From NCBI GenBank assembly GCA_012799495.1, contig JAAZLD010000207.1, forward strand, positions 1-8,952: DNA of 8,952 bases. The letters run 5' to 3'. The notes beneath the pieces are model-generated. The model did not search any database, was not told the origin of the DNA, and saw only the letters and a program-made list of their open reading frames with translations. The position numbers were made by a program, and so were the translations under genes. This document shows, in pieces, positions 1-6,949 of the stretch (within the stretch, counting starts at the first letter, position 1; each line of letters opens with the position of its first letter). This DNA comes from Desulfitobacterium sp. Lineage in GTDB: Bacteria > Bacillota > Desulfitobacteriia > Desulfitobacteriales > Desulfitobacteriaceae.

Positions 1-1238
1 ACACCCCATTGGAGGGATAGTTGACGAGCCACTTGGACAAAGGGTGTGGCTGCAATAATTACAGACTGGGGACGATATTTAGAAATCATGCGGGCTGTTG
101 AACCGGAATGGGTAGGTGTTAAGATGGCTTTAGCTTGTAAATCTCGGGCAATGGTAAAGCTAGCATGACTTATGGCTTCTGCTACATTGATATCTGGAAC
201 GAAACTTGTTTGCTCATTTGCATGAAAATAGTGTTTGCCAATTTTGCGGGCAATTTTATTCATCATTTGCACCGCTTCTACTGGATAACGGCCTGCTGCA
301 GTTTCACCGGAAAGCATGATGGCATCTGTTCCATCTAAAATAGCATTGGCTACATCGCTAGCTTCCGCTCGAGTAGGTCGCGGATTCCGAATCATGGAGT
401 CTAGCATTTGGGTAGCAACAATAACAGGCTTCCCTGCTGCTTGACACTTCTTGATTATATCTTTCTGGTGAATAGGCACTTCTTCAACAGGAATCTCTAC
501 TCCCAAATCACCCCGGGCAACCATGATCCCATTAGCTACCTCTAAGATCTCATCGATATTCTCAATACCTTCTCGGTTTTCAATCTTAGCAATAATGCCA
601 ACATTGGCCCCTTCTTCTTCGATGATCCGGCGAACAGCTAATATATCTTCTGCTTTACGAGCAAAAGACGCAGCAATAAAGTCCACACCTTCTTGGATAC
701 CAAAAATAATATCTTCCCGATCTTTTTCCGTTATAGCCGGAAGCTGAATAGACACACCGGGGATATTGACTCCTTTTTGTGATTTTAAGAGCCCACCATT
801 TTGGACTATAGTGGTAATCTTTTCTTCTTCGACAGTAGTGACCTCTAAGTCGATAAGGCCATCATCCAGTAAAATATGATTTCCAGGTTCAACTTCTTGC
901 CACAGCTGGGTATAAGTAATACCTACTCGCTCTTTTGAGCCAGTAGTATTAAGATCAGTATCTAAAAGGAATGTCTGGCCTTTTTCTAATTGGACTCCCT
1001 CATCAGGAACTATTCCTGTGCGGATCTCTGGACCTTTAGTGTCCAAAAGGATCCCGAGATGAACCCCTAACTTTTCGGCTTCTTCCCGCAAGGTTCTAAT
1101 TCTTTTTCCATGTTCAGCATGAGTGCCATGGGAAAAATTAAGCCTTGCGACATTCATACCAGCTTTTAAAAGTTGATGAATCATTTCTTTTGATTCACTC
1201 GCTGGTCCAATAGTGCAAACAATTTTTGTCCTACGCAT
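1..1238 (-). CDS. pyk: Pyruvate kinase, 5' part (C-terminus beyond window)
   Basis: Transfers phosphate from phosphoenolpyruvate to ADP, giving pyruvate and ATP, the last step of glycolysis; cytosolic. I translated 412 uninterrupted codons. They open with MRRTKIVCTIGPAS, the usual family N-terminus, then show LDTKGPEIRTG (residues 65-75), IAKIENREG with the catalytic lysine (216-224), MVARGDLGVEIP (239-250, Mg/PEP site), TRAEASDVANAILDGTDAIM (289-308) and SGETAAG (310-316). The start of the C-terminal regulatory domain follows (about 350 onward, including THSGSTARMISKYRP). The ATG at 1238 has a GGAGGT ribosome binding site 6 bases upstream. The reading frame is open to base 1, so the end of the gene, and whether it carries the extra PEP-utiliser domain seen in many Gram-positive enzymes, cannot be seen. 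It is co-directional with the ATPase gene upstream, with 112 bases between. Identity is certain from motif order; allosteric properties are not visible. Confidence 0.97.
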   Translation of the reverse strand, partial: MRRTKIVCTIGPASESKEMIHQLLKAGMNVARLNFSHGTHAEHGKRIRTLREEAEKLGVHLGILLDTKGPEIRTGIVPDEGVQLEKGQTFLLDTDLNTTGSKERVGITYTQLWQEVEPGNHILLDDGLIDLEVTTVEEEKITTIVQNGGLLKSQKGVNIPGVSIQLPAITEKDREDIIFGIQEGVDFIAASFARKAEDILAVRRIIEEEGANVGIIAKIENREGIENIDEILEVANGIMVARGDLGVEIPVEEVPIHQKDIIKKCQAAGKPVIVATQMLDSMIRNPRPTRAEASDVANAILDGTDAIMLSGETAAGRYPVEAVQMMNKIARKIGKHYFHANEQTSFVPDINVAEAISHASFTIARDLQAKAILTPTHSGSTARMISKYRPQSVIIAATPFVQVARQLSLQWG

Positions 1239-1251
1239 ATATTACCTCCAC

Positions 1252-1268
1252 TAGTATTGCTAATACTA
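1252..1268. repeat. 17-bp inverted repeat in the pyk leader
   Basis: TAGTATT and AATACTA form perfect 7-base arms around a 3-base centre, lying just 5' of the pyk ribosome binding site. It could be an operator or a small leader hairpin. No clear sigma-A promoter could be placed around it, so its role is open. Confidence 0.3.
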
Positions 1269-1296
1269 TTCTAATATTTTTTACAATTAAAAGATA

Positions 1297-1326
1297 GGGG
1301 ACGAAATTACATCTTTATAATTCCCC
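1297..1326 (-). terminator. Weak hairpin after the ATPase gene
   Basis: On the minus strand GGGGA and TCCCC pair, with an inner ATTA/TAAT pairing and an asymmetric internal loop; the transcript then reads TATCTTTTAATT. It begins 24 bases past the ATPase stop codon and could be a weak terminator or attenuator between that gene and pyk. The interrupted stem and short T-run keep confidence low. Confidence 0.25.
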
Positions 1327-1350
1327 GAAGAGAGATATATTTATATTTTT

Positions 1351-2451
1351 TTAGAGGTGAATGTAAGAGATTATCTCCTCTAATACTTCTTCCCTCTTTT
1401 TCTCTATTCCTGCAAAATTCATAGCCTCAATATAATATCCTTCGAGACTATCGTGGAGGGATTTGGCCTGTTGGGTCTGGGCATTGGCACGATTATATCC
1501 ATCCTCTATCCGTTGACGGCAAGATACTAAGTTTTCCTGAAGAGTTTTTAAGTTTTGTGAATCTAAATATTGGTCAAAATCCAGGGTTATAATTTCGCCT
1601 GAGAAGTCCGGATTGTATGGATAATCAGGTGAAGATATCGCTAGAGATAATTTCAGAGCGGGTAAAACTAAGAGATCAATTTTTTGTGGTTCGAGAGGAT
1701 TATGATATATTTCCCGTTGGAGATTTAGGATTTTGCTATATTCAGCAAGACGGGCTAGTAGAGTGGCTTTCCCAGTTCCTCCTTGACCTTTCAGTAGATA
1801 GAGAGTGTTAGTTCCTTGAATTAAGGAATCAATATATTGGGTTTTACCCTGAGGAGTATGTCCCCAAGCAAATAAATGCCGCTCTCCCCCTTCACCACTT
1901 CCCGAAGAATCTCTTAAAACTTCACTAATTTCTAAATAGAACTTATTGATCTCCTGCCAATTTTGATATGGCTCCAGATAAAAATCCCATTCATCTAATG
2001 CATTCTTTACATCCTTAAGGGCAAAATATGCACCTTGAAAAAAGCGACTTATTTTGTGACGGGTGGCTATAATATCCTCTCGATAGGGAATTATTTTCGA
2101 CTCATCCCAATAATCTCCTAGATTTATTATCTCGTCAACAGCTCCCGGGTATTTAGGATCTACTTCATGAGGAGCAGTTCCATCTAATAAAGCAATTCCC
2201 AACTGTGGGATGTAGACACCATCTAGGGAGTTACGATCAGTGGAGCAACAATGATATTCCAGTTCATACCCTAGCTTTAGGATCTCTGCTGCAATTTTTT
2301 TCATAAAAGTGGACTTACCAACACCAGGTCCCCCTTTTATGATATAGATACGGATTTTTTCCCCTCCAGCTAAGTATTGATAATATGAATAAAACCCTTG
2401 ATAGGTAATTCCACCGGGAAACATTTTTCTAATTATAGGGTCCTTTGCCAT
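1351..2451 (-). CDS. Duplicated P-loop ATPase of unknown function
   Basis: A 366-residue soluble protein with two nucleotide-binding P-loops: GGPGVGKST at about 40-48 and GQGGTGKAT at about 222-230. Each half has a P-loop near its beginning, which suggests an internally duplicated ATPase. The stretch ERHLFAWGHTPQGKTQYID (about 190-208) opens the second half. The length and layout fit a conserved, uncharacterised Firmicutes ATPase family that I recall as PRK06851; that assignment is from memory. No transmembrane segment or partner domain is visible. An in-frame TTG at 2457 is possible, but it directly abuts the GGGGA sequence. The ATG at 2451 lies 7 bases after GTGGGG and is preferred. It is co-directional with pyk and the 41-residue gene, but a terminator at 2536-2562 separates it from the latter. 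Substrate and role are unknown; I propose none. Confidence 0.85.
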   Translation of the reverse strand: MAKDPIIRKMFPGGITYQGFYSYYQYLAGGEKIRIYIIKGGPGVGKSTFMKKIAAEILKLGYELEYHCCSTDRNSLDGVYIPQLGIALLDGTAPHEVDPKYPGAVDEIINLGDYWDESKIIPYREDIIATRHKISRFFQGAYFALKDVKNALDEWDFYLEPYQNWQEINKFYLEISEVLRDSSGSGEGGERHLFAWGHTPQGKTQYIDSLIQGTNTLYLLKGQGGTGKATLLARLAEYSKILNLQREIYHNPLEPQKIDLLVLPALKLSLAISSPDYPYNPDFSGEIITLDFDQYLDSQNLKTLQENLVSCRQRIEDGYNRANAQTQQAKSLHDSLEGYYIEAMNFAGIEKKREEVLEEIISYIHL

Positions 2452-2535
2452 ACTCAATCCCCACTTTCATTAAATCTTGCACCAATAAGTCTATGCGTAA
2501 AAATAAAGGAATGTGCTAGTTTAATTTAATAGAAA

Positions 2536-2562
2536 AGGAACAGGTTTCTCTTACCTGTTCCT
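2536..2562 (-). terminator. Rho-independent terminator after the 41-residue gene
   Basis: AGGAACAGGT and ACCTGTTCCT form a perfect 10-bp stem with a 7-base loop. On the minus strand the stem is followed by TTTTCTATTAAATT, while the plus side has no T-run. It lies 38 bases past the stop at 2601 and should end that transcript before the ATPase gene, which would then need its own promoter in 2452-2535; I saw no convincing one there. Confidence 0.75.
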
Positions 2563-2600
2563 CCATAAAACTAAGTGAGCAATTAAAAGGTATAGACGTT

Positions 2601-2726
2601 CTAAGGATGCCTATATCCTTTGTAATCCTTGATATTTCGTTCTTTTTGAGTATCATACTCCTGATAATGGGGATCACGCACTGTTTCTGAAGATTTGGGA
2701 CGGGAGACTTTTTTTCGTTTGCCCAT
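2601..2726 (-). CDS. Small basic hypothetical protein, 41 residues
   Basis: The ATG at 2726 follows GAAGGGTG with a 6-base gap, a good ribosome binding site, and the frame runs 41 codons to a TAG at 2601. The protein begins MGKRKKVSRPKSSE and ends DYKGYRHP; it is very hydrophilic, with a Lys/Arg-rich start and a Tyr/Asp/Lys-rich second half, and has no cysteine, signal peptide or membrane segment. A perfect 10-bp terminator sits 38 bases downstream, so ribosome binding site, frame and terminator form a self-contained unit. I do not recognise the family. The charge pattern would suit nucleic-acid or ribosome binding, or a disordered small protein of the kind spore-formers make, but that is only a suggestion from composition. 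It is too short to be certain without homologues. Confidence 0.65.
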   Translation of the reverse strand: MGKRKKVSRPKSSETVRDPHYQEYDTQKERNIKDYKGYRHP

Positions 2727-2861
2727 TATTTTCACCCTTCCATAGTTTTAACAACCGAAATAATAAATATGCTTTTTATTCTATTCTATATTTTTGTTTT
2801 TTCCAGCTAGACTATGCCAAGGGATAAAAGTAAAAAGGTGATAAAACCCCCATCTTTAGAA

Positions 2862-2879
2862 AAATGTTCTAATACATTT
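2862..2879 (-). terminator. Weak AT-rich hairpin after the NifX-like gene
   Basis: AAATGT and ACATTT pair around a 6-base loop just past the stop codon at 2887, and on the minus strand the stem runs into TTCTAAAG. Six mainly A-T pairs make a weak stem. The rest of 2727-2861 is AT-rich and shows no other clear feature; I could not place a promoter for the 41-residue gene in it. Confidence 0.3.
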
Positions 2880-2886
2880 AAATTTT

Positions 2887-3309
2887 TTAATGATGGCCGC
2901 AGCTATGACCACCTTGATGATGATGTCCGCAACTCTGATCATGATGTCCATGGCCATGGTCATGATGGTGATGATTGCAAACTGTACTCGTTGAGACAAA
3001 GGTTCCAGCGGCATAGGACTCTGCAACACTTATCACTGAGCCAGAAGCTCCTCTTAAGACCTCTATGCCAGCATTTTCTAAGCCAGCAATAGCACCAGGT
3101 CCAATTCCTCCACAAATAACAGTCTCTACTTTTTTTGATTTCAATAGTTGAGCTATACCCTCATGTTGATGCTTGTAATCAGCTGTGGCAATAATCTCTT
3201 GACTGGTTACCTTTTGATCTTCAATTGTGAGAAGGGTAAAGGCTTCACTTCGGCCGAAATGGGGATTTACTTGGTCACCTACTGTTGGAATAGCAATTTT
3301 GCGACTCAT
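2887..3309 (-). CDS. NifX/NifB-family iron-molybdenum cluster-binding-like protein with His/Cys-rich tail
   Basis: A 140-residue protein. Residues 1-105 look like the dinitrogenase iron-molybdenum cofactor biosynthesis fold (NifX, NafY and NifB C-terminus): KIAIPTVGDQVNPHFGRSEAF at the start and ETVICGGIGPGAIAGLENAGIEV in the middle. Known members bind Fe-S or FeMo cofactor precursors, but many stand-alone homologues occur in non-nitrogen-fixing anaerobes with no known role. Residues 111-140 hold 14 histidines and 3 cysteines, a likely metal-binding extension. An upstream in-frame extension to 3402 exists, but the ATG at 3309 has AAAGGAAG 7 bases before it and matches the family start, so I chose it. 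It is divergent from the moxR/coxE-like operon, 197 bases away. No nif genes are nearby, so nitrogenase assembly is not implied; metal storage, delivery or sensing are alternatives. Confidence 0.85.
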   Translation of the reverse strand: MSRKIAIPTVGDQVNPHFGRSEAFTLLTIEDQKVTSQEIIATADYKHQHEGIAQLLKSKKVETVICGGIGPGAIAGLENAGIEVLRGASGSVISVAESYAAGTFVSTSTVCNHHHHDHGHGHHDQSCGHHHQGGHSCGHH

Positions 3310-3360
3310 AATCTTACTTCCTTTCTTCCGCGACTTATTACTTAATAATTCTTTTGACAT

Positions 3361-3366
3361 ATTATA
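3361..3366 (-). promoter_or_regulatory. Possible -10 box for the NifX-like gene
   Basis: A perfect TATAAT on the minus strand lies 51 bases upstream of the ATG at 3309. No recognisable -35 sits at 16-18 bases (the sequence there is close to GGAGAT), so it may be weak, activator-dependent or chance in AT-rich DNA. Confidence 0.3.
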
Positions 3367-3445
3367 AGAAAATTTATTGAGGTATCTCCTACAAAAAACC
3401 ACTATTATGTATAGTCATCTTTTATGTTAGTCCTTTAGCAAATAA

Positions 3446-3474
3446 TTGTCAATCAGGAGAAAAGAGTGTACAAT
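3446..3474 (+). promoter_or_regulatory. Sigma-A-type promoter of the moxR/coxE-like operon
   Basis: TTGTCA (3446-3451) and TACAAT (3469-3474) are separated by exactly 17 bases, each one mismatch from consensus. The start codon at 3507 follows about 25 bases after the expected transcription start, with AAGGAG at 3495-3500. Confidence 0.7.
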
Positions 3475-3506
3475 TTTCAGTAAAGTATGACAATAAGGAG
3501 TTTAAT

Positions 3507-4379
3507 ATGTGGAAAAGTGTAAATGAGTTAATAACCGCTTTAGAGAAAGAAGGCTATTTACTAGATAAAGAAAAAGCCATTACTTTGTTTTTAGCTTTAA
3601 ATATGGGAAAACCCTGCTTGATTGAGGGACCTGCTGGAGTAGGGAAAACTCAATTAGCTTTAGCCTTAGCCCGGAGCACCGGAAGGAAGTTAATCAGACT
3701 TCAATGTTATGAAGGTTTGGATCTTAATAAAGCCCTTTACGAATGGGATTATGCAAAACAGCTTTTAAGATTACAGGTAGGGATGTCCGATTGGGAAGAA
3801 GTCAAAGACAATATCTATAGTGAGGATTTTCTCCTCCCTCGTCCTTTGCTACAAGCCATCCTCTCTAAAGAACCTGCTTTACTCCTCATCGATGAATTGG
3901 ATAAAAGTGATGAAGAATTTGAGAGTTTTTTACTTGAATTGTTGGGAGAATTTCAAGTTACTATTCCGGAACTAGGGACCTTTAAAGCCAAGACCCCACC
4001 CATTGTCTTACTTACCAGCAATAATACCCGTGATATCTCAGAAGCTTTAAGAAGACGCTGTGTTCATCTCCTATTAACATACCCTGAAGTGGAACAAGAA
4101 ATTAGGATTATAACAAATAAATGTCCAGATTTGGCTCAGCCTTTAATCCGGGATGTATGTGAATTTGTTGCTAAGGTAAGAAAATTACCCTTAAGAAAGC
4201 TCCCTAGCGTTTCCGAGAGTATGGACTTTGCCCAAGGTTTACATCTTCTCCGTCAAGAATCCCTAGATTTTAGAAAGCTAGGGGGTACCCTTTCTGTACT
4301 TCTCAAATACCCCACTGACTTAGCCAAACTGGAAGAACGTATTAAAGCTTGGCAAATGGAAAGTGAACAGAAATCCTAA
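3507..4379 (+). CDS. MoxR-family AAA+ ATPase
   Basis: A 290-residue AAA+ ATPase of the MoxR type (relatives include CoxD, NorQ/NirQ and GvpN), expected to use ATP hydrolysis to remodel or mature a partner metalloprotein together with a VWA-domain protein. Visible motifs in order: Walker A GPAGVGKT (41-48), Walker B LLLIDELD (125-132), sensor 1 LLTSNNTRD (168-176) and the arginine-finger region ALRRRC (180-185). The short N-terminus before the P-loop and the C-terminal helical lid fit the family's usual size. AAGGAG lies 6 bases before the ATG. The CoxE-like gene begins 16 bases after this stop, so the two are surely cotranscribed. CoxD of Oligotropha acts in assembling the Cu-S-Mo site of CO dehydrogenase; by analogy this pair may serve a molybdenum or other metal enzyme, but the target is not in the window. 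The family assignment is firm; the client is inference. Confidence 0.92.
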   Translation: MWKSVNELITALEKEGYLLDKEKAITLFLALNMGKPCLIEGPAGVGKTQLALALARSTGRKLIRLQCYEGLDLNKALYEWDYAKQLLRLQVGMSDWEEVKDNIYSEDFLLPRPLLQAILSKEPALLLIDELDKSDEEFESFLLELLGEFQVTIPELGTFKAKTPPIVLLTSNNTRDISEALRRRCVHLLLTYPEVEQEIRIITNKCPDLAQPLIRDVCEFVAKVRKLPLRKLPSVSESMDFAQGLHLLRQESLDFRKLGGTLSVLLKYPTDLAKLEERIKAWQMESEQKS

Positions 4380-4395
4380 GTAATGAGGAATGATA

Positions 4396-5799
4396 ATGAC
4401 TAAAATAAATGGTTGGGACTTTCTTAAACTAATCAATGGCTTACGACGGGCCGGAATCAATATCTCCATGTCCCAGGTTGAAGATGCTTGGATAGCTTTA
4501 AACAGATTTCCCGACTTACCAGCAAAGAATATTCTTGAAGCTATGTTAATCTATCGTTCAGAAGATCAAGCTCTTTTTCAGTTGATCTATAACTTAACAG
4601 TAAATCCTCCCCAGGAAGAGTCATCCCCCCAAAATACTGAAGGAGCGCCTCTCCCCTCTTCCCTAGAGGTTGGCCCTCCTCAAGAAGGATTAGGAACCGG
4701 TCGGGGCGGAATCACTCTTGCCTTAATGTCTGATGATTCTTCCCAGTCCTCCTCACAACCTCCAATTCTCTCCTTTCAAATGCCTTTATTGCATAATCTC
4801 ATGCATCTTAAAGGATTTCCCAGTGCTGTTGATCATGGCGAAAAAAGGGAGGAAAACCTAGAGAAGCAAGTTAGATTCATTTTAGGGCAAGCTGGGTTTC
4901 TTACTTGGGCTAACTCGGTAGAATTAGCCAGAAAAAGAGGTCAACTTACGGAGGAAGAATGGGCAAGATTTGAAGAATTCAAGGAATACTGGGAAAAAGA
5001 ACTCCGAAACATCCTTTGGCAAGAAGAAGTTAAAAAACAAAACAATTGGGAAAGCTTACGTCAAGTCAATTGGCGGTATAAGCCGTTAGATTCCTTTTCC
5101 CCTCAAGAAGAAGGGATTCTTCACCAAGCACTGCGCCAAATGGGAAATACTCTCGCTGTCCACCGGGGCCTTCGCAAAAGAAAAAGTATCCGGGGAACTT
5201 TGCAAGTATCTTCTATCCTTAAAGAAGCCTTTCGAGGCAATGGCAAAATCTTTTCCTTACATTATGAAGACTATGTCTTAAAGCATCCTGAACTAGTCAT
5301 TCTTTGTGATGTTTCTAACTCCGTAGCTCCTTTTGCCCAATTTCTCATTTATCTTTGCCAAAGAGTAAAGAGTTATTTCCGGAGAGTCAGAATTTATCTT
5401 TTTATCGATACTATTTGGGATATAACCAATGAAGAATGGCTTAACCAAGAAAGTAATCTGGAGGAAATTCGCTCTTGGGGTCGCAAAAATTCCTCGGGCT
5501 TTTCGGATTACGGTAAGACCTTCCAGGAGTTTGCTCAAAATTATCTACCGGAGATATCATCTAAGGCCACCCTCCTGATTTTAGGGGATGGTCGTAGTAA
5601 TTTCCGTCCACCACAAAAGGAATACTTACAAAAAATTTCTTCCAAGGTCAAGCATATTTATTGGCTTAATCCCTTAGAAGAAAAAGATTGGTACAGGGGA
5701 GATAGTCTTATGAGGGAATACCAAGAATTCTGCTCCAAAACCTTCCCCTGTCGTACCATCAATGATTTATGGCAAATAACACGCAAAGTATTTATCTAA
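4396..5799 (+). CDS. CoxE-like VWA-domain protein, partner of the MoxR ATPase
   Basis: A 467-residue soluble protein. The N-terminal part (about 1-70) is helical and charged. A Pro/Ser/Gly-rich linker without obvious structure follows (about 70-125), then a helical region rich in Glu, Lys and Trp, then a von Willebrand A domain of CoxE type from about 298. The metal-ion (MIDAS) motif DVSNS sits at 305-309; further conserved points are FSDYGKTF (about 369-376) and LILGDGRSN (about 394-402), which may supply the other metal ligands. Such proteins act as partners or substrate adaptors of MoxR ATPases. Two ATGs lie at 4390 and 4396; the ribosome binding sequence GAGG (4385-4388) leaves 7 bases before 4396 but only one before 4390, so 4396 is chosen. 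The gene ends 8 bases from the stop of the convergent MoeA-like gene. A NorD/BchD-like role in another complex is possible. Confidence 0.88.
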   Translation: MTKINGWDFLKLINGLRRAGINISMSQVEDAWIALNRFPDLPAKNILEAMLIYRSEDQALFQLIYNLTVNPPQEESSPQNTEGAPLPSSLEVGPPQEGLGTGRGGITLALMSDDSSQSSSQPPILSFQMPLLHNLMHLKGFPSAVDHGEKREENLEKQVRFILGQAGFLTWANSVELARKRGQLTEEEWARFEEFKEYWEKELRNILWQEEVKKQNNWESLRQVNWRYKPLDSFSPQEEGILHQALRQMGNTLAVHRGLRKRKSIRGTLQVSSILKEAFRGNGKIFSLHYEDYVLKHPELVILCDVSNSVAPFAQFLIYLCQRVKSYFRRVRIYLFIDTIWDITNEEWLNQESNLEEIRSWGRKNSSGFSDYGKTFQEFAQNYLPEISSKATLLILGDGRSNFRPPQKEYLQKISSKVKHIYWLNPLEEKDWYRGDSLMREYQEFCSKTFPCRTINDLWQITRKVFI

Positions 5800-5807
5800 G
5801 CTATATA

Positions 5808-6830
5808 CTACTTGCCAAAAGAGCAGTGAGGATAAGTGCATACTTCACATTCTAAGCAAAGTCCCCCATGACCGTACTTGGCAATTTCTAATCTAGTTAA
5901 TCGTTCTCCTGCTAAGATTCGGGTTACCACTAAATCGAAGACTGTTTTCCTTGCATACATTACACATCCCGGAAGTCCTAAAATAGGAATATCATCGAGA
6001 TAAGCAAGAAGGAGCATAGCACCTGGGAGAACTGGAGTGCCATAAGTAACCAGTTCTCCTCCTAATCCTTTGATTGCTGTAGGAGTTACATCATCTGGGT
6101 CCACAGACATTCCGCCTGTCACTAGTACCATTTCTGCCCCATTATCAAGATGCTCTTTAATCCGTGCCTGGATCATTTCTGCATCATCATCAGCAAAGGA
6201 TTGTCCTACAATTTCACAACCCCATTCTTTTGCCTTTCCTTGAAGAACAGGTCCGAACTTGTCTTCAATCAATCCACTGTAAACTTCACTTCCAGTAGTT
6301 ACAATACCGACTTTCTTTGATTGGAGGGGACGAATTTGGAGGATTGGCTCTTTGAATTTACTGGCAATTTTCTCAGCCTCAATAATAGTCTCTTCCTCGA
6401 TCATCAAAGGAACTACCCGGGTTCCCGCTATTTTATCTCCCTTCTTGACAGGGCGATGGTTATGGAGAGTTGCCAGGATCACGTTTTCCAAAGAATTCAA
6501 GGCATAGATACCTTCTTCTGATGCATAAATTAAGCCATCATGCTCGGCAATCAAGTTAACCTTTCCTTCTTTGGTTTCGCTAAAAGTCAACCCTGAACCA
6601 GCTACAGCCTTGGCAAGGCGTTCAGCTGCCTCATCTTCATGAATAAGGCCAGGTTTTTGATCCCATACAAAAATATGTTCTTTACCCATACTTAAAAGTA
6701 CAGGAATATCTTCCTCTTTAATAATATGACCTTTACGAAAACGTGCATCCTTAGTTTTACCGGGGATGATTTGGGTCATGTCGTGAATTAATACCGCTCC
6801 TACAGCATCTTGTACGCGAATTTTCTGCAT
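5808..6830 (-). CDS. MoeA-like molybdopterin-binding protein with C-terminal Cys motif
   Basis: A 340-residue protein. The N-terminal half (1-160) carries IPGKTKDARFRKGHII and YALNSLENVILATLHNHRPV. The MoaB/Mog/MoeA-type molybdopterin-binding domain spans about 172-310, with VGIVTTGSEVYSG (174-186), LVTGGMSVDPDDVTPTAI (236-253), PVLPGAM (266-272) and PILGLPGC (282-289). MoeA inserts molybdenum into adenylated molybdopterin, but this protein is shorter than the roughly 400-residue MoeA and has a different N-terminal half, so it may sense, bind or modify the cofactor instead. The last residues hold four cysteines, C325, C328, C331 and C336 (CxxCxxCxxxxC), probably a metal or Fe-S site; I recall similar tails in other anaerobe homologues. 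GGAGG lies 9 bases before the ATG. A structured leader precedes the gene. It converges with the coxE-like gene. Confidence 0.88.
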   Translation of the reverse strand: MQKIRVQDAVGAVLIHDMTQIIPGKTKDARFRKGHIIKEEDIPVLLSMGKEHIFVWDQKPGLIHEDEAAERLAKAVAGSGLTFSETKEGKVNLIAEHDGLIYASEEGIYALNSLENVILATLHNHRPVKKGDKIAGTRVVPLMIEEETIIEAEKIASKFKEPILQIRPLQSKKVGIVTTGSEVYSGLIEDKFGPVLQGKAKEWGCEIVGQSFADDDAEMIQARIKEHLDNGAEMVLVTGGMSVDPDDVTPTAIKGLGGELVTYGTPVLPGAMLLLAYLDDIPILGLPGCVMYARKTVFDLVVTRILAGERLTRLEIAKYGHGGLCLECEVCTYPHCSFGK

Positions 6831-6858
6831 TTTTTATATCCTCCTTTTCAATACGGAA

Positions 6859-6943
6859 GGCATGTTCATTTCTAAACATACCCCGGTTTCAAAAATTGAA
6901 ACGGCCTATCTCCATAGAACCCTTTAGGAAAATAGGCTCGGCT
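6859..6943 (-). ncRNA. Structured leader of the MoeA-like gene, candidate Moco-type riboswitch
   Basis: From the expected transcription start near 6943, the minus-strand RNA folds by eye into three successive hairpins. One is a 10-bp stem with one bulge (6937-6904, GCCTATTTTCC against GGAGATAGGC). The next is a perfect 7-bp stem with a triloop (6902-6886, GTTTCAA against TTGAAAC). The last is an 8-bp stem with one G-T pair (6882-6859, GGTATGTT against AACATGCC). The ribosome binding site follows within about 20 bases, and CCTT just before it could pair with AAGG of that site. Bacterial molybdenum- and tungsten-cofactor riboswitches occur upstream of Mo-cofactor genes and are compact multi-stem RNAs. 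The position and the CCGAGCC...GGCCG arrangement suggest this class, but I cannot match the consensus from memory with certainty. A protein-bound or unrelated leader is the alternative. Confidence 0.5.
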
Positions 6944-6949
6944 AGATCT

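Noticed and set aside
523..747. Plus-strand 74-codon frame
   Set aside because: It is a shadow antisense to pyruvate kinase, whose motifs run unbroken through this stretch.
1617..1811. Plus-strand 64-codon frame
   Set aside because: Antisense to the double P-loop ATPase, without a ribosome binding site or recognisable motif.
2814..3092. Plus-strand 92-codon frame opposite the NifX-like gene
   Set aside because: It is antisense to the His-rich tail, which makes His/Asp-rich translations in several frames; it has no ribosome binding site and crosses the gene's end.
3310..3402. N-terminal extension of the NifX-like protein
   Set aside because: The extra 31 residues match nothing in the family; the ATG at 3309 has its own ribosome binding site, and a perfect TATAAT lies inside the extension.
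5293..5538. Minus-strand 81-codon frame
   Set aside because: Antisense to the VWA domain of the CoxE-like protein, including its MIDAS motif; no independent support.
6321..6521. Plus-strand 66-codon frame
   Set aside because: Antisense to the MoeA-like gene, with no ribosome binding site.
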